DNA of 46,161 nt, taken from contig JAFLSX010000003.1 in the NCBI GenBank assembly GCA_022510705.1, positions 1 to 46,161 on the forward strand. The letters are read 5' to 3'. The position numbers and the translations under genes were made by a program. This stretch comes from Lachnospiraceae bacterium (GTDB lineage Bacteria > Bacillota > Clostridia > Lachnospirales > Lachnospiraceae). Below are positions 8,110 to 16,402 of this stretch, one piece after another. Every line of letters begins with the position of its first letter. Position 1 is the first letter of the stretch. The notes beneath the pieces were generated by a model. The model was not told the DNA's origin and did no database searches. It worked only from the letters and a program-made list of their open reading frames with translations.

Positions 8110-8949
8110 TTACATGGCCATATCTATATTGGCACCTTCTGGCGTGACGGGAGCTTCTGCCACTTCCACGGGCATTTCCACTCCGGATATCTCCAGTGAA
8201 ACAGCGTCCGAAGCATTGTTAAAACTACCGTTTGAGATATTTTGTTTATCTTTTGCAAGTTTATCAAAGAGGGCTCTTAGATACTTCATGTCAGCTTCCG
8301 CAATTTCCCGAAGCTCGTCCGCTCTGTGCTTTTTCTTTAATTGTTCCAAATCTGCGGAATCCATATCACCGGATATGACTTCTGTTAATTCTTCGGTCAG
8401 TTCGTTGGCAGCCATTTCCTCTTCCAAATCTCTCATGGCTTTATCCATGGCCTGCCTAAGCTCCTGTGTGAGTTTTTGTATTTCTTCCCTGCTTAACCCA
8501 AAAGAATCTTCCTTGCCCATATCTTCCAAAGTGGGTTCTTCATATTCCTCCTCCGGTGCATTGGGGTAAGCTTTACCGCCCTTTTTAACAGTTTCCTCCA
8601 TCTCTAAATTCTTCAAACGTTTACGGGCCACCCGTTCCATACTGCGCGCATGAAGAATTGCCATTGCTACTTCTTTTTCGTCATACTCGCCGTTTCGCTG
8701 CTGCCTTTGCAGCAGGGCAATTTTGCTGCGTGCTTTGGCAACCGCCAGTCTGGCGTTGCCGGGGGTCTTAGCCCGCAGGATCTGCGATGAAATTTCTTTG
8801 AAATTGTACTGTAAACGTTTGGGCTTCTTCTGGCTTGTTGTCTTCCTGCTTGCCGTGCTGTAAGAGATAGATCCTACCACGGTTCCGTCCGCGGCCTTTA
8901 GATCAATCCTTCTTACAGTAGAAGGATTGCTTCCGATCATCATACCCAT
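8110..8949 (-). CDS. Conserved Lachnospiraceae protein of unknown function, coiled coil
   Basis: A 279-residue cytosolic protein. It opens with a Gly/Ser-containing segment (GTVVGSISYSTASRK), followed by a basic patch KKPKRLQYNFKEISSQILRA at about 45-65. A long charged helical region (about 65-235) then alternates Lys/Arg and Glu, and the tail is Pro/Val/Glu-rich. From memory, similar 'KRLQYNFKxISxQILRAKT' proteins are common in motile Lachnospiraceae, but no function is established to my knowledge. I chose the sixth-codon ATG because GGAGG lies eight bases before it. No membrane span or enzyme motif. Monocistronic, convergent with the cobalamin operon. Confidence 0.75.
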   Translation of the reverse strand: MGMMIGSNPSTVRRIDLKAADGTVVGSISYSTASRKTTSQKKPKRLQYNFKEISSQILRAKTPGNARLAVAKARSKIALLQRQQRNGEYDEKEVAMAILHARSMERVARKRLKNLEMEETVKKGGKAYPNAPEEEYEEPTLEDMGKEDSFGLSREEIQKLTQELRQAMDKAMRDLEEEMAANELTEELTEVISGDMDSADLEQLKKKHRADELREIAEADMKYLRALFDKLAKDKQNISNGSFNNASDAVSLEISGVEMPVEVAEAPVTPEGANIDMAM

Positions 8950-9014
8950 GCAATCATCCTCCATGATAAATGCAATTATCCTTTTCTGTTATATCGGCAG
9001 TTCATAACAAAAGA

Positions 9015-9043
9015 TTTACTGTTTTCTTCATTTATACTATAAT
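9015..9043 (+). promoter_or_regulatory. Predicted promoter of the Nudix gene cluster
   Basis: TTTACT, 17-base spacer, TATAAT, about 39 bases before the start at 9082. Confidence 0.55.
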
Positions 9044-9081
9044 CTTATGGATGGATAAAAGGCAGAAAGGGAAACAGCAAA

Positions 9082-9588
9082 ATGCACAAGTTAGATAATC
9101 TGGGAAAATTAAGAAATATGACTTCTCTATATTTGCTGTGCGGCGATCAGATGCTGTTGTTGTATCGCCAAGGCTCCAAGGTGGTCAATAATCTCTGGAT
9201 CGGTTCTGCCGGAGGACATTTTGAAGAAAATGAATTAAATGATGCCTGTGCCTGTGTACTGCGTGAACTGGCGGAGGAATTGTCTGTGACGCCTGACATG
9301 ATAGAGAATCTGCGGTTAAGATATATCACCTTACGGAATACCGGTGAGGAAATCCGGCAGAACTATTACTTTTTTGCAGACTTAAAAGCTGCGGATAATA
9401 TAGATTTGCAATCCAATGAAGGAACTCTGAAATGGTTCCCGTTAGAAGAAGTAAATAAGTTGGAAATGCCTTTTACCGCACAGTATGTGGTAAAGCATTA
9501 TGTTGAACAGGGACGATATACGGATATTTTATATGCAGGAATTGCCACGGATGGGAATGTGGTCTTTACGGAACTTTCTGCGAAATAG
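9082..9588 (+). CDS. Nudix hydrolase
   Basis: A 168-residue protein with a Nudix box, GGHFEENELNDACACVLREL followed by AEEL. The metal-binding RExxEE is intact. Spacing between the first Glu and the Arg is nine rather than the canonical seven residues. Nudix enzymes cleave nucleoside diphosphates linked to another moiety; the substrate here is unknown. Downstream NYYFFADLK and LKWFPLEEVNKLEMPFTAQYV match the C-terminal half of 8-oxo-dGTP/ADP-ribose type Nudix proteins. AGAAAGGGAAACAG precedes the ATG. It is first in a co-directional cluster with MATE, GNAT and two DUF genes. Confidence 0.88.
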   Translation: MHKLDNLGKLRNMTSLYLLCGDQMLLLYRQGSKVVNNLWIGSAGGHFEENELNDACACVLRELAEELSVTPDMIENLRLRYITLRNTGEEIRQNYYFFADLKAADNIDLQSNEGTLKWFPLEEVNKLEMPFTAQYVVKHYVEQGRYTDILYAGIATDGNVVFTELSAK

Positions 9589-9635
9589 TATATGGGACGG
9601 ATATCTTAAAATGTGAAAGAATTGAGGGAAGCAGG

Positions 9636-10976
9636 ATGACGGACTCTAAATCACATTATGATAAAATGACAAAAACGCCGCTGGCAAAGCTGATCATATC
9701 TCTTGGGATCCCTACCACAATCTCCATGCTGGTGACCAATATCTACAATATGGTGGATACATACTTTGTGGGAACGCTGGGAGAGAGCCCACAGGCAGCG
9801 ACAGGTATTTTATTTACGCTGCAGGCTATCATACAGGCATTTGCGTTCATGCTGGGACAAGGTTCGGGTACCATGGTATCGAAAGCACTGGCGGACCGGA
9901 ATGAAGAAGAAGCATCGGAATATGTATCTACAGCCTTTTTTACAGGCGTGGGCTTGGGACTGCTGTTAATGGCAGGCGGACTTTTGTTCCTGAACCCTTT
10001 TATGAGGCTGTTAGGAAGCAGTGAAACGATCCTGCCCTATGCCAGACAGTACGGTATCTGCGTGTTGGCCAGCTGCCCTGTTGCGATCGGTTCCTTTGTG
10101 TTAAATAACAATCTGCGCTATGAGGGCAAAGCCTTTTATGCAATGATCGGACTGGTGACGGGTGGCATTCTCAATATTTTCGGAGATTATATATTGATCA
10201 GTATATTCCGTTTGGGCGTGCTGGGAGCCGGAATTTCCACGGCGGTATCCCAGGTGATCAGTTTCTTGATCCTGCTGTATTTCTTCGAAAAAATGGCTCA
10301 GAGCAGTATCAAAATTTCGGCTTTCAGCAAAAAGGCGGCAGTATTTTTGACGATTGCCAGAGTAGGCTTCCCTGCTCTTATCAGACAGGGATTAAGCTCG
10401 GTTTCCAACGGTTTGCTAAACAATCTGACAAGACCTTACGGTGATGCGGCAATTGCAGCCATGAGCGTAGTAAACCGCTTCAGTGCCTTCGTGATGTGCG
10501 TAGGTCTGGGCATCGGGCAGGGCTATCAGCCGGTGGCTTCCTTTAACTATCAGGCCAAGGAATACGGCCGCGTTAAGAAAGGCCTTTTGATCACGATGGG
10601 CGTAGGCCTGGCATTTGTAGCATGTCTCGCCATACCGGGTCTTATCTTTTCGGAGCAGATTATATATTTGTTCCAGAAGAGTGAGGAGGTTATTACAATC
10701 GGCAGATTTGCCCTGCGCTGTGCCTGTGTCGGAATCCTGTTTCTGCCGCTGTCAGTACCGGTAAATATGCTGTTTCAGAGTATCCGTAAACCGGCGATGT
10801 CTTCCCTTTTGTCCCTGCTGCGTTCGGGGCTGATGTTCATCCCCACCCTGCTGATCACAACGCATTTCTGGGGTATTGCAGGGATTCAGGTTTCCCAGCC
10901 ATTAGCGGATATCCTGACAGGACTTGTCAGCCTGCCCTTTATAGTGGTATTTTTGCGCAAAAAAGAATTTCAGTAA
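9636..10976 (+). CDS. MATE family multidrug/cation antiporter
   Basis: A 446-residue protein of twelve predicted membrane helices in two similar halves. Family signatures include TPLAKLIISLGIPTTISMLV at the start, YNMVDTYFVG in helix 1 and GQGSGTMVSKALADRN at the end of helix 2. In the second half GFPALIRQGLSSVSN is followed by GIGQGYQPVASFNYQAKEY. It matches the NorM/DinF-like branch common in Clostridia (Na+ or H+ driven export of cationic compounds). The start follows GAGGGAAGCAGG. The 47-base gap to the Nudix gene suggests one operon. Confidence 0.95.
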   Translation: MTDSKSHYDKMTKTPLAKLIISLGIPTTISMLVTNIYNMVDTYFVGTLGESPQAATGILFTLQAIIQAFAFMLGQGSGTMVSKALADRNEEEASEYVSTAFFTGVGLGLLLMAGGLLFLNPFMRLLGSSETILPYARQYGICVLASCPVAIGSFVLNNNLRYEGKAFYAMIGLVTGGILNIFGDYILISIFRLGVLGAGISTAVSQVISFLILLYFFEKMAQSSIKISAFSKKAAVFLTIARVGFPALIRQGLSSVSNGLLNNLTRPYGDAAIAAMSVVNRFSAFVMCVGLGIGQGYQPVASFNYQAKEYGRVKKGLLITMGVGLAFVACLAIPGLIFSEQIIYLFQKSEEVITIGRFALRCACVGILFLPLSVPVNMLFQSIRKPAMSSLLSLLRSGLMFIPTLLITTHFWGIAGIQVSQPLADILTGLVSLPFIVVFLRKKEFQ

Positions 10977-11004
10977 TAAATAGTAGAACGGAGGTAGAGA
11001 AGAA

Positions 11005-11496
11005 ATGCGTTTAAGAAGTTACAGAAAAAATGCGGATTTTACATATATCGATTCCTGGCTGGAAGAGGAGAGAACCCATGCACTGTGGTGTTCCAAGCTG
11101 TTTTCCCATCCTCTGTCCAAAACGGAATTTGAACAGTATTTTGAGGAGCATGAAGGGGATGCCAGATATGTGCTGACGGAGGATGACGGAAAGCCTGTGG
11201 GCTTCTGTGCATTCGCAGTCAATGAGCAGGATAATCTCGGTTTTGCAAAATTTATTGTAGTGGATGAAAGCGTCCGAGGAAAGGGATACGGAACTCAGAT
11301 GCTGAAAATGCTTTTAAAATCAGCATTTGAATTGAATAATGTAGAGCGTGTGGGGCTGAATGTATTTCGCCAGAATCTTGCGGCGATAGGCTGCTACCGG
11401 AAAGCCGGCTTTACGGAAACGGTAGAAATTCCGGATACCATAGAGTTTCACGGTGAGGTCTGGGGGAAATATACCATGATCGCAAAGCGCTCATAG
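11005..11496 (+). CDS. GNAT family N-acetyltransferase
   Basis: A 163-residue single-domain protein of the GNAT fold. The acetyl-CoA pyrophosphate-binding motif is VVDESVRGKGYGTQMLKMLL (Arg/Gln-x-x-Gly-x-Gly/Ala type, here RGKGYG). After it, VERVGLNVFRQNLAAIGCYRKAGFTE gives the typical beta-strand, Asn and 'Y-x-K-x-G-F' end. Substrate amine unknown. GGAGGTAGAGAAGAA precedes the ATG. It lies 28 bases after MATE and 10 before the next gene, so is probably cotranscribed. Confidence 0.93.
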   Translation: MRLRSYRKNADFTYIDSWLEEERTHALWCSKLFSHPLSKTEFEQYFEEHEGDARYVLTEDDGKPVGFCAFAVNEQDNLGFAKFIVVDESVRGKGYGTQMLKMLLKSAFELNNVERVGLNVFRQNLAAIGCYRKAGFTETVEIPDTIEFHGEVWGKYTMIAKRS

Positions 11497-11506
11497 GAGA
11501 GACAGT

Positions 11507-11884
11507 ATGTTTGAGCAGGATTATATTATACGGGTAATAAAAGAAATGGTGCGGACCTTGTTGGAATTGATCTTTCATATCCACACGGAGGAGCCTACCT
11601 TGGATTTACTGGAAACCACAGAGGAAAAAGAAGCGTTTCATGCATTGCTGGATATGGTGGATGCAGGAAATATCAACGAAGCGGAAAACCGACTGTATGA
11701 GTTCCTACAGGAGGATGGCGAAAAATATCTGCGGACGGCCATATTGTTTTATTCCCATTTAAATGATAAGAGTGATGAATTTCTGGAGACCCATGAGTAC
11801 TCCAGGGAGGAAATAGGGCAGGGACTGAAGGATGTGGTAAAACGCTGCGGTTATCAGGGAATAGCAGAGGCGTTTTTAGAGTAG
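11507..11884 (+). CDS. Small acidic helical protein, DUF6483-like
   Basis: A 125-residue, predominantly helical acidic protein with no signal or membrane segment. It starts MFEQDYIIRVIKEMVRTLLELIF. Midway are LDMVDAGNINEAENRLYEFL and later DEFLETHEYSREEIGQGLKDV, which resemble a TPR-like or helical repeat arrangement. I recall this architecture as DUF6483 in Firmicutes, with moderate certainty. Ten bases downstream of the acetyltransferase gene, with GGAGAGACAGT before the ATG. Function unknown; it may bind a partner protein. Confidence 0.7.
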   Translation: MFEQDYIIRVIKEMVRTLLELIFHIHTEEPTLDLLETTEEKEAFHALLDMVDAGNINEAENRLYEFLQEDGEKYLRTAILFYSHLNDKSDEFLETHEYSREEIGQGLKDVVKRCGYQGIAEAFLE

Positions 11885-11948
11885 ACGGCTGTTGCACCGG
11901 TATTCACTTAATGCATAAACAGGAAGTTGAGTGACGAAGGAGACAGAA

Positions 11949-12677
11949 ATGATCGGAATTGGTACGATTATTAACGTGGCAGGTATCTTGGCGGGCGGTC
12001 TGTTAGGTAAACTGTGCGGCAGGTTCCTTTCAGAGCGATATCAGGATTCTCTGATTAAAACCTGCGGTATATGTGTGCTTTTTATCGGTATTGCTGGAGC
12101 GATGGAGGGGATGCTCAGCGTGGAAGGCAATACTATTTTAAGCGGAGGGTCCATGCTGGTCGTGGCCTGTCTGGCCCTGGGCGCATTATTGGGGGAACTG
12201 CTGAATATAGAGGATAAATTTGAGCGTTTTGGTGAGTGGCTGAAGATAAAAACAGGCAACGGTAAAGAGAAAAAATTTGTAGAGGGCTTTGTGACTGCCT
12301 CGCTGACAGTCTGTATCGGAGCCATGGCCATTGTAGGTGCCATTGAGGACGGTATTTTCGGAGATTATTCCATTCTGGCCACCAAAGCCGTTCTGGATTT
12401 GATCATCATTCTCATTATGACATGTTCCATGGGAAAGGGCTGCATTTTTTCTGCCATACCGGTAGCCATCCTGCAAGGAACCGTAACACTGCTTGCCCGA
12501 CTGATAAAGCCTTTGATGACGGAAGTGGCACTGGCGAATCTTTCCATGATCGGTTCCATTTTAATTTTCTGTGTGGGCGTAAATCTGGTATGGGGAAAAA
12601 GGATTCGAGTGGCAAATTTGCTGCCTGCAATTGTCCTTGCGGTAGCGGCGGCATTGCTACCGATGTGGGGTGGATGA
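11949..12677 (+). CDS. DUF554 family membrane protein (YqgA-like)
   Basis: A 242-residue protein with about seven hydrophobic segments. It starts MIGIGTIINVAGILAGGLLG, the hallmark N-terminus of DUF554 proteins. Other family features are the CGICVLFIGIAGAMEG and VTASLTVCIGAMAIVGAIEDG segments and the terminal LLPAIVLAVAAALLP. A possible small transporter; no function is established. I prefer ATG 11949, with AAGGAGACAGAA in front, over a GTG at 11931 because the conserved part starts at once. Last gene of the Nudix-MATE-GNAT cluster. Confidence 0.88.
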   Translation: MIGIGTIINVAGILAGGLLGKLCGRFLSERYQDSLIKTCGICVLFIGIAGAMEGMLSVEGNTILSGGSMLVVACLALGALLGELLNIEDKFERFGEWLKIKTGNGKEKKFVEGFVTASLTVCIGAMAIVGAIEDGIFGDYSILATKAVLDLIIILIMTCSMGKGCIFSAIPVAILQGTVTLLARLIKPLMTEVALANLSMIGSILIFCVGVNLVWGKRIRVANLLPAIVLAVAAALLPMWGG

Positions 12678-12706
12678 AATTTTATATTTTCAGTAGTTTT
12701 CGTGCA

Positions 12707-12735
12707 TTGCAAAACAAAAGCAAATGCGTTATACT
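12707..12735 (+). promoter_or_regulatory. Promoter of the 12.8-20.7 kb gene run
   Basis: TTGCAA, exactly 17 bases, TATACT. It is followed at the expected start-site region by a perfect 12-base palindrome, GTACTTAAGTAC (12737-12748). Position supports transcription of the genes from 12817 onward. Confidence 0.65.
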
Positions 12736-12736
12736 A

Positions 12737-12748
12737 GTACTTAAGTAC
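12737..12748. promoter_or_regulatory. Perfect palindrome at the predicted transcription start
   Basis: GTACTTAAGTAC sits two bases after the -10 box. A dyad here could be a repressor operator or the 5' arm of a leader structure; its last GTACG can also pair with CGTAC at 12797-12801. Confidence 0.35.
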
Positions 12749-12816
12749 GTGCTTGTGTAAGGTAGCGTTCCTTGTCGATATGGTGATTTGGGACAACGTA
12801 CCGGGAGGATGTCCGC

Positions 12817-12996
12817 ATGGCGGAGAGTAGTTGTGATTTTTGCGCACATTATGAATATGATGAAGAAGAGGAATATTACACCTGCAGCGTCAATTTGGAC
12901 GAGGATGAAATGTATCGTTTTTTGACAGGGAACTGCAGGGAATGTCCCTATTTTTCGTCCAATGACGAATATAGCGTTGTACGCCACCAGATGTAA
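12817..12996 (+). CDS. Small cysteine-rich acidic protein, DUF6472-like
   Basis: A 59-residue protein beginning MAESSCDFCAHYEYDEEEEY. GGGAGG lies eight bases before the ATG. It has five cysteines: a CDFC pair at 6 and 9, Cys23, and a CRECP pair at 40 and 43. Two CxxC pairs suggest a zinc ribbon or other metal site. Between them are clusters of acidic residues. I recall this pattern from Lachnospiraceae proteins labelled DUF6472; its function is not known. First gene after the promoter at 12707, 43 bases ahead of the FapA-like gene, so likely cotranscribed. Confidence 0.75.
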   Translation: MAESSCDFCAHYEYDEEEEYYTCSVNLDEDEMYRFLTGNCRECPYFSSNDEYSVVRHQM

Positions 12997-13039
12997 ACAG
13001 AACAAAATAAGTGATTGCAGGAAATAATAGGAGAAAACG

Positions 13040-15238
13040 ATGACGCCAAAGGAAAGGCTTGATTTACTGAAAGAAGGTTATACACAGGATCAGGTTACGA
13101 TGATAGTGGAGGGAATAGATGCCGGACTGGACGTTTCCGCCTATCGTAATAAAGAATTTTTGGCATTCCAGATGTTCCAGATAAGAGAAGGACTGATGGA
13201 AGGTCTTCCTGTGGAATATTATGCAAAACCGGAGTTTGGCTGGTTTCAGATGGAGGAAATCCGCTTGGGACTTAAAGAGGATTTGAACATCTCTCTTTAT
13301 GCGAAACCGGAGATTCCCTATGAAAAAATGCGTCAGATCCGTTTGGGCCTAAGTCAAGGTTTGAATCTGACCCCTTATATCAACCTGAGAGCAGGCGTTA
13401 TCAGGGAAATCAGAGAAGCAAAACTGAAAAATGTAGATATTCTGAAATATGTGAAAGAAAATTACGATGATGAGCAGTTGCAAAGTATTCGTATAGCTTT
13501 GGAGGACGGGATAGATATTGACCCCTATCTTCTGAGTGAATTCAGAGGAGTAACCATCTCCGAGATTTACAAGGGGTTAAAAGGCGGACTGGACGTGTCA
13601 AGCTATGCAAAGACGGATTACAACTGGCAGCAGATGCGAGAAATCCGTTTGGGATTGGAACACCGTGTTGACATATCCCACTATGATGATCCACTGTATA
13701 ACTGGCAGCAGATGCGTGAAATTCGTCTTGGCCTGGAGGAAGGTCTGCCGGTTGTCTTTTATCAGAGTCTGATGTATCCCGCCTACGAGATGGAAAAGAA
13801 GCGGAAGGCAATATTAAAGCGGATCATGGAAGAGGAACGGCTGCAACAGGAGGAGGAGATTCTTTCTGATTCAGTAGAAAAAGCCGAACCCATTGGCGAT
13901 GATGTGATGGCGGTCACTACTACACAGAGGGGCATGCAGGCATTTTTAACCATATCCGTACAGGGGAAAAAGTTTACCAAAAAAGAAATTCTTCAGTTTC
14001 TGGAAAGCAAGGGTATTGTCAAAGGAATCAAAGAGGATAAGGTGGACGCAATTTCAAGAGGAAGATACGGAACAGAGCCTGTTCTGATTGCTGAGGGGCG
14101 TGTTGCTAAGAAAGGTGCGGATGGTTGGTATGAGTTTTTCTTCCGTACCAATGTGGAGAAGAAGCCTCGTGTATTGGGAGACGGTTCGGTGGATTACCAG
14201 AATATTGAGTGGTTTGAAACCGTTAATGCCGGACAGAAAATTGCTTACTACCATGAGGCCCAAGAGGGTGAGGACGGTTATCTGGTAACGGGTGTCCCTA
14301 TGATTGCCCGCAGAGGTTCCGAAATCAAGAGACTTACAGGCTCCGGATTTCGCGTGGACGAGGATAAGAGAACCTATTGGGCCGTTGTGGACGGAATGAT
14401 CAAGTTAAGAGATACCCGTATCGACATCAGTAAGAAGCTGATATTGGACGAAATTACCATGGCAACGGGTAATCTGGACTTTGACGGCAGCATTGTAATC
14501 CAGGGAAAGGTGGGCAACGGTACCAAGATTAAGGCTAGCGAGGATATCGTGATAGAGGGTGCCGTAGGCGCTGCTACGATTGAATGCGGCGGTAGCGTGA
14601 TCTTAAAGCAGGGAATGAATTCCGCATGGAAAGGCTCTATACGGGCCGCGGGAGACATTGTCAGCAAGTATTTTGAGTCCGTGCAGGTATATGCGGGAGG
14701 AAATATTCAGACCAATAACAGTTTAAACAGTGAGTTGTATGCAGAAGGCAAGATTGAGGTAACAAATACGATAGCGGGCGGTAAGGTGGAATCCAAGACG
14801 GAAATCAAGACCTATGAGGCCGGAAACCGCGTGGGTATTAAGACCAATCTGGCTATTACTGTCAGCAACCAAGCAAAGCGTGAAAAGCTCGCAACGGATG
14901 AAGAGATAGCGAAGGTAAGGGGAGAACTGACAACACTAAAGAACTCCTATGAGGATTTCCAGGTGAAGTACCCGCCTGAAATACGTAATACCATGGATAT
15001 TTTCTTAAAGATGGAGAAGGCGATATTTACCAAGGAAAAAGAGTTAAAGGAATTAGAGGATAAATTGGAGGCACTGGAAGACGAAGTCAAAAAGCTGGAT
15101 TTTGCTAAGATTCTAATTAAAGGCAATGCTTTCGAGGGCGTAACAGTCGCAGTTAGGGGAATGGCGTGGAAAGCCACCAATTTATATAATATTACTGTAA
15201 AAGTATGCGATAATCGCTTGGAGATAATCAATAACTAG
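13040..15238 (+). CDS. FapA/DUF342 family protein with N-terminal 26-residue repeats
   Basis: A 732-residue cytosolic protein. Residues about 26-260 hold roughly nine helical repeats of 25-26 residues with the core 'GLDVSxYAKPxYxWxQMREIRLGLE'. Each has an aromatic at the end of a short strand or loop and an Arg-rich helix. After an acidic linker comes the FapA/DUF342 region (about 300-600): Gly-rich, strand-forming repeats such as GNLDFDGSIVIQGKVGNGTKI, expected to form a right-handed beta helix. A coiled coil (about 620-690) and short tail follow. FapA proteins are linked to polar flagellar assembly in other bacteria. The coupling to HD-GYP downstream supports a motility or signalling role. 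AGGAGAAAACG precedes the ATG. Confidence 0.9.
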   Translation: MTPKERLDLLKEGYTQDQVTMIVEGIDAGLDVSAYRNKEFLAFQMFQIREGLMEGLPVEYYAKPEFGWFQMEEIRLGLKEDLNISLYAKPEIPYEKMRQIRLGLSQGLNLTPYINLRAGVIREIREAKLKNVDILKYVKENYDDEQLQSIRIALEDGIDIDPYLLSEFRGVTISEIYKGLKGGLDVSSYAKTDYNWQQMREIRLGLEHRVDISHYDDPLYNWQQMREIRLGLEEGLPVVFYQSLMYPAYEMEKKRKAILKRIMEEERLQQEEEILSDSVEKAEPIGDDVMAVTTTQRGMQAFLTISVQGKKFTKKEILQFLESKGIVKGIKEDKVDAISRGRYGTEPVLIAEGRVAKKGADGWYEFFFRTNVEKKPRVLGDGSVDYQNIEWFETVNAGQKIAYYHEAQEGEDGYLVTGVPMIARRGSEIKRLTGSGFRVDEDKRTYWAVVDGMIKLRDTRIDISKKLILDEITMATGNLDFDGSIVIQGKVGNGTKIKASEDIVIEGAVGAATIECGGSVILKQGMNSAWKGSIRAAGDIVSKYFESVQVYAGGNIQTNNSLNSELYAEGKIEVTNTIAGGKVESKTEIKTYEAGNRVGIKTNLAITVSNQAKREKLATDEEIAKVRGELTTLKNSYEDFQVKYPPEIRNTMDIFLKMEKAIFTKEKELKELEDKLEALEDEVKKLDFAKILIKGNAFEGVTVAVRGMAWKATNLYNITVKVCDNRLEIINN

Positions 15239-15274
15239 GGGCAGTCCGGCCTGGAAAGGTAGAGAGAAAGTGCT

Positions 15275-16402
15275 ATGCGAAATAAAATATTAGTGGTAGA
15301 TGATATGTTGTTTAATCGCCAGATACTTCGGAATATCTTGAAAGATGATTACGAAATTCTGGAGGCGGAAAATGGAAGAGTGGCATTAGACATGCTGGAG
15401 AAGCACTATGATAATCTGGTTGCGGTGCTTTTGGATATTGTCATGCCCGAAATGGACGGAATCCAGGTATTACAGGTCATGGTTGAAAAAAACTATGTGG
15501 ACCGACTGCCTGTACTGATGGTCACCGGCGAGCAGGATATTCATCTGGTGGAGAAATGTTTTGACTACGGTATTGCGGACTTTATCAAGAAACCTTTCGA
15601 AGGCAAGATGATAAAGAAGCGTGTAAATAAGATCGTGAATCTGTATCTGCAGAAAGATGAGTATAAGAGTAAGTACGAGCAGCAGATGGTAGCATTGAGG
15701 AACCAATATAAGCTGCTTCAAAGTCAGGCGGAAAAGCTGAAAAAAAGTAATGAGAATATGATCTATACAATGGGAAGCCTGGTAGAATACCGCAATATGG
15801 AGAGTGAGCATAGCAATCACATTTTGAATGTTCAGAGGCTGACCGGAGTATTGGCCGAACATTTGATGAAGGCATATCCGGAGTACGGGCTGACAAAGGA
15901 TGTCATTAAAACCATTGTATCGGCCAGCGCCCTGCATGATGTTGGAAAGATTGCTATTCCCGACAGCATACTGTTAAAGCCGGGAAAACTGACTTCCCAG
16001 GAATTTGATTATATAAAATCCCATACAATACGGGGAGAAGTTATTATACGAAGTATATCGGAACTCTGGGAGAAGGAGTATGTGCATTATAGTCTGGAAA
16101 TATGCAGACACCATCATGAGAGATATGACGGAAGCGGTTATCCGGATGGATTAAAAGGGGAGGAGATTCCCATTTCTGCCCAGTTGGTTTCTTTAGCTGA
16201 CGTGTATGACGGACTGACCGGAGAGAGAATTTATAAAGAAGCTTTTTCGCTGGAAGAGGCCTATAATATGATACTGCAAGGTGAATGCGGCATATTTTCT
16301 CCAAAACTGATGGAGTGCTTCCGTCATGCAAAGACTGAATTGGAAGCGTGTGTGAAGGCGAAGGATGGAGAGGCTGCTACGGATGAAAAAGAGAACCCTT
16401 AA
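15275..16402 (+). CDS. Response regulator with HD-GYP domain (cyclic-di-GMP phosphodiesterase)
   Basis: A 375-residue two-domain protein. The receiver (1-120) has the acidic pair D9-D10, phospho-acceptor D54 in LLDIVMPEMDG, T84 and K106-P107. A coiled linker (about 125-165) leads to the HD-GYP domain, with H221-D222 in LHDVGK, HHHERYDGSGYP at 279-290, and LVSLADVYDGLTG. These are the metal-binding and catalytic motifs of enzymes that hydrolyse c-di-GMP. No histidine kinase gene is adjacent, so it would be an orphan receiver here. Its 3' end overlaps the channel gene by 20 bases, implying coupled translation. Confidence 0.95.
   Translation: MRNKILVVDDMLFNRQILRNILKDDYEILEAENGRVALDMLEKHYDNLVAVLLDIVMPEMDGIQVLQVMVEKNYVDRLPVLMVTGEQDIHLVEKCFDYGIADFIKKPFEGKMIKKRVNKIVNLYLQKDEYKSKYEQQMVALRNQYKLLQSQAEKLKKSNENMIYTMGSLVEYRNMESEHSNHILNVQRLTGVLAEHLMKAYPEYGLTKDVIKTIVSASALHDVGKIAIPDSILLKPGKLTSQEFDYIKSHTIRGEVIIRSISELWEKEYVHYSLEICRHHHERYDGSGYPDGLKGEEIPISAQLVSLADVYDGLTGERIYKEAFSLEEAYNMILQGECGIFSPKLMECFRHAKTELEACVKAKDGEAATDEKENP

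Noticed and set aside
12745..12816. Known riboswitch (c-di-GMP, fluoride)
   Set aside because: The conserved cores of these classes are absent; only weak alternative pairing is seen.
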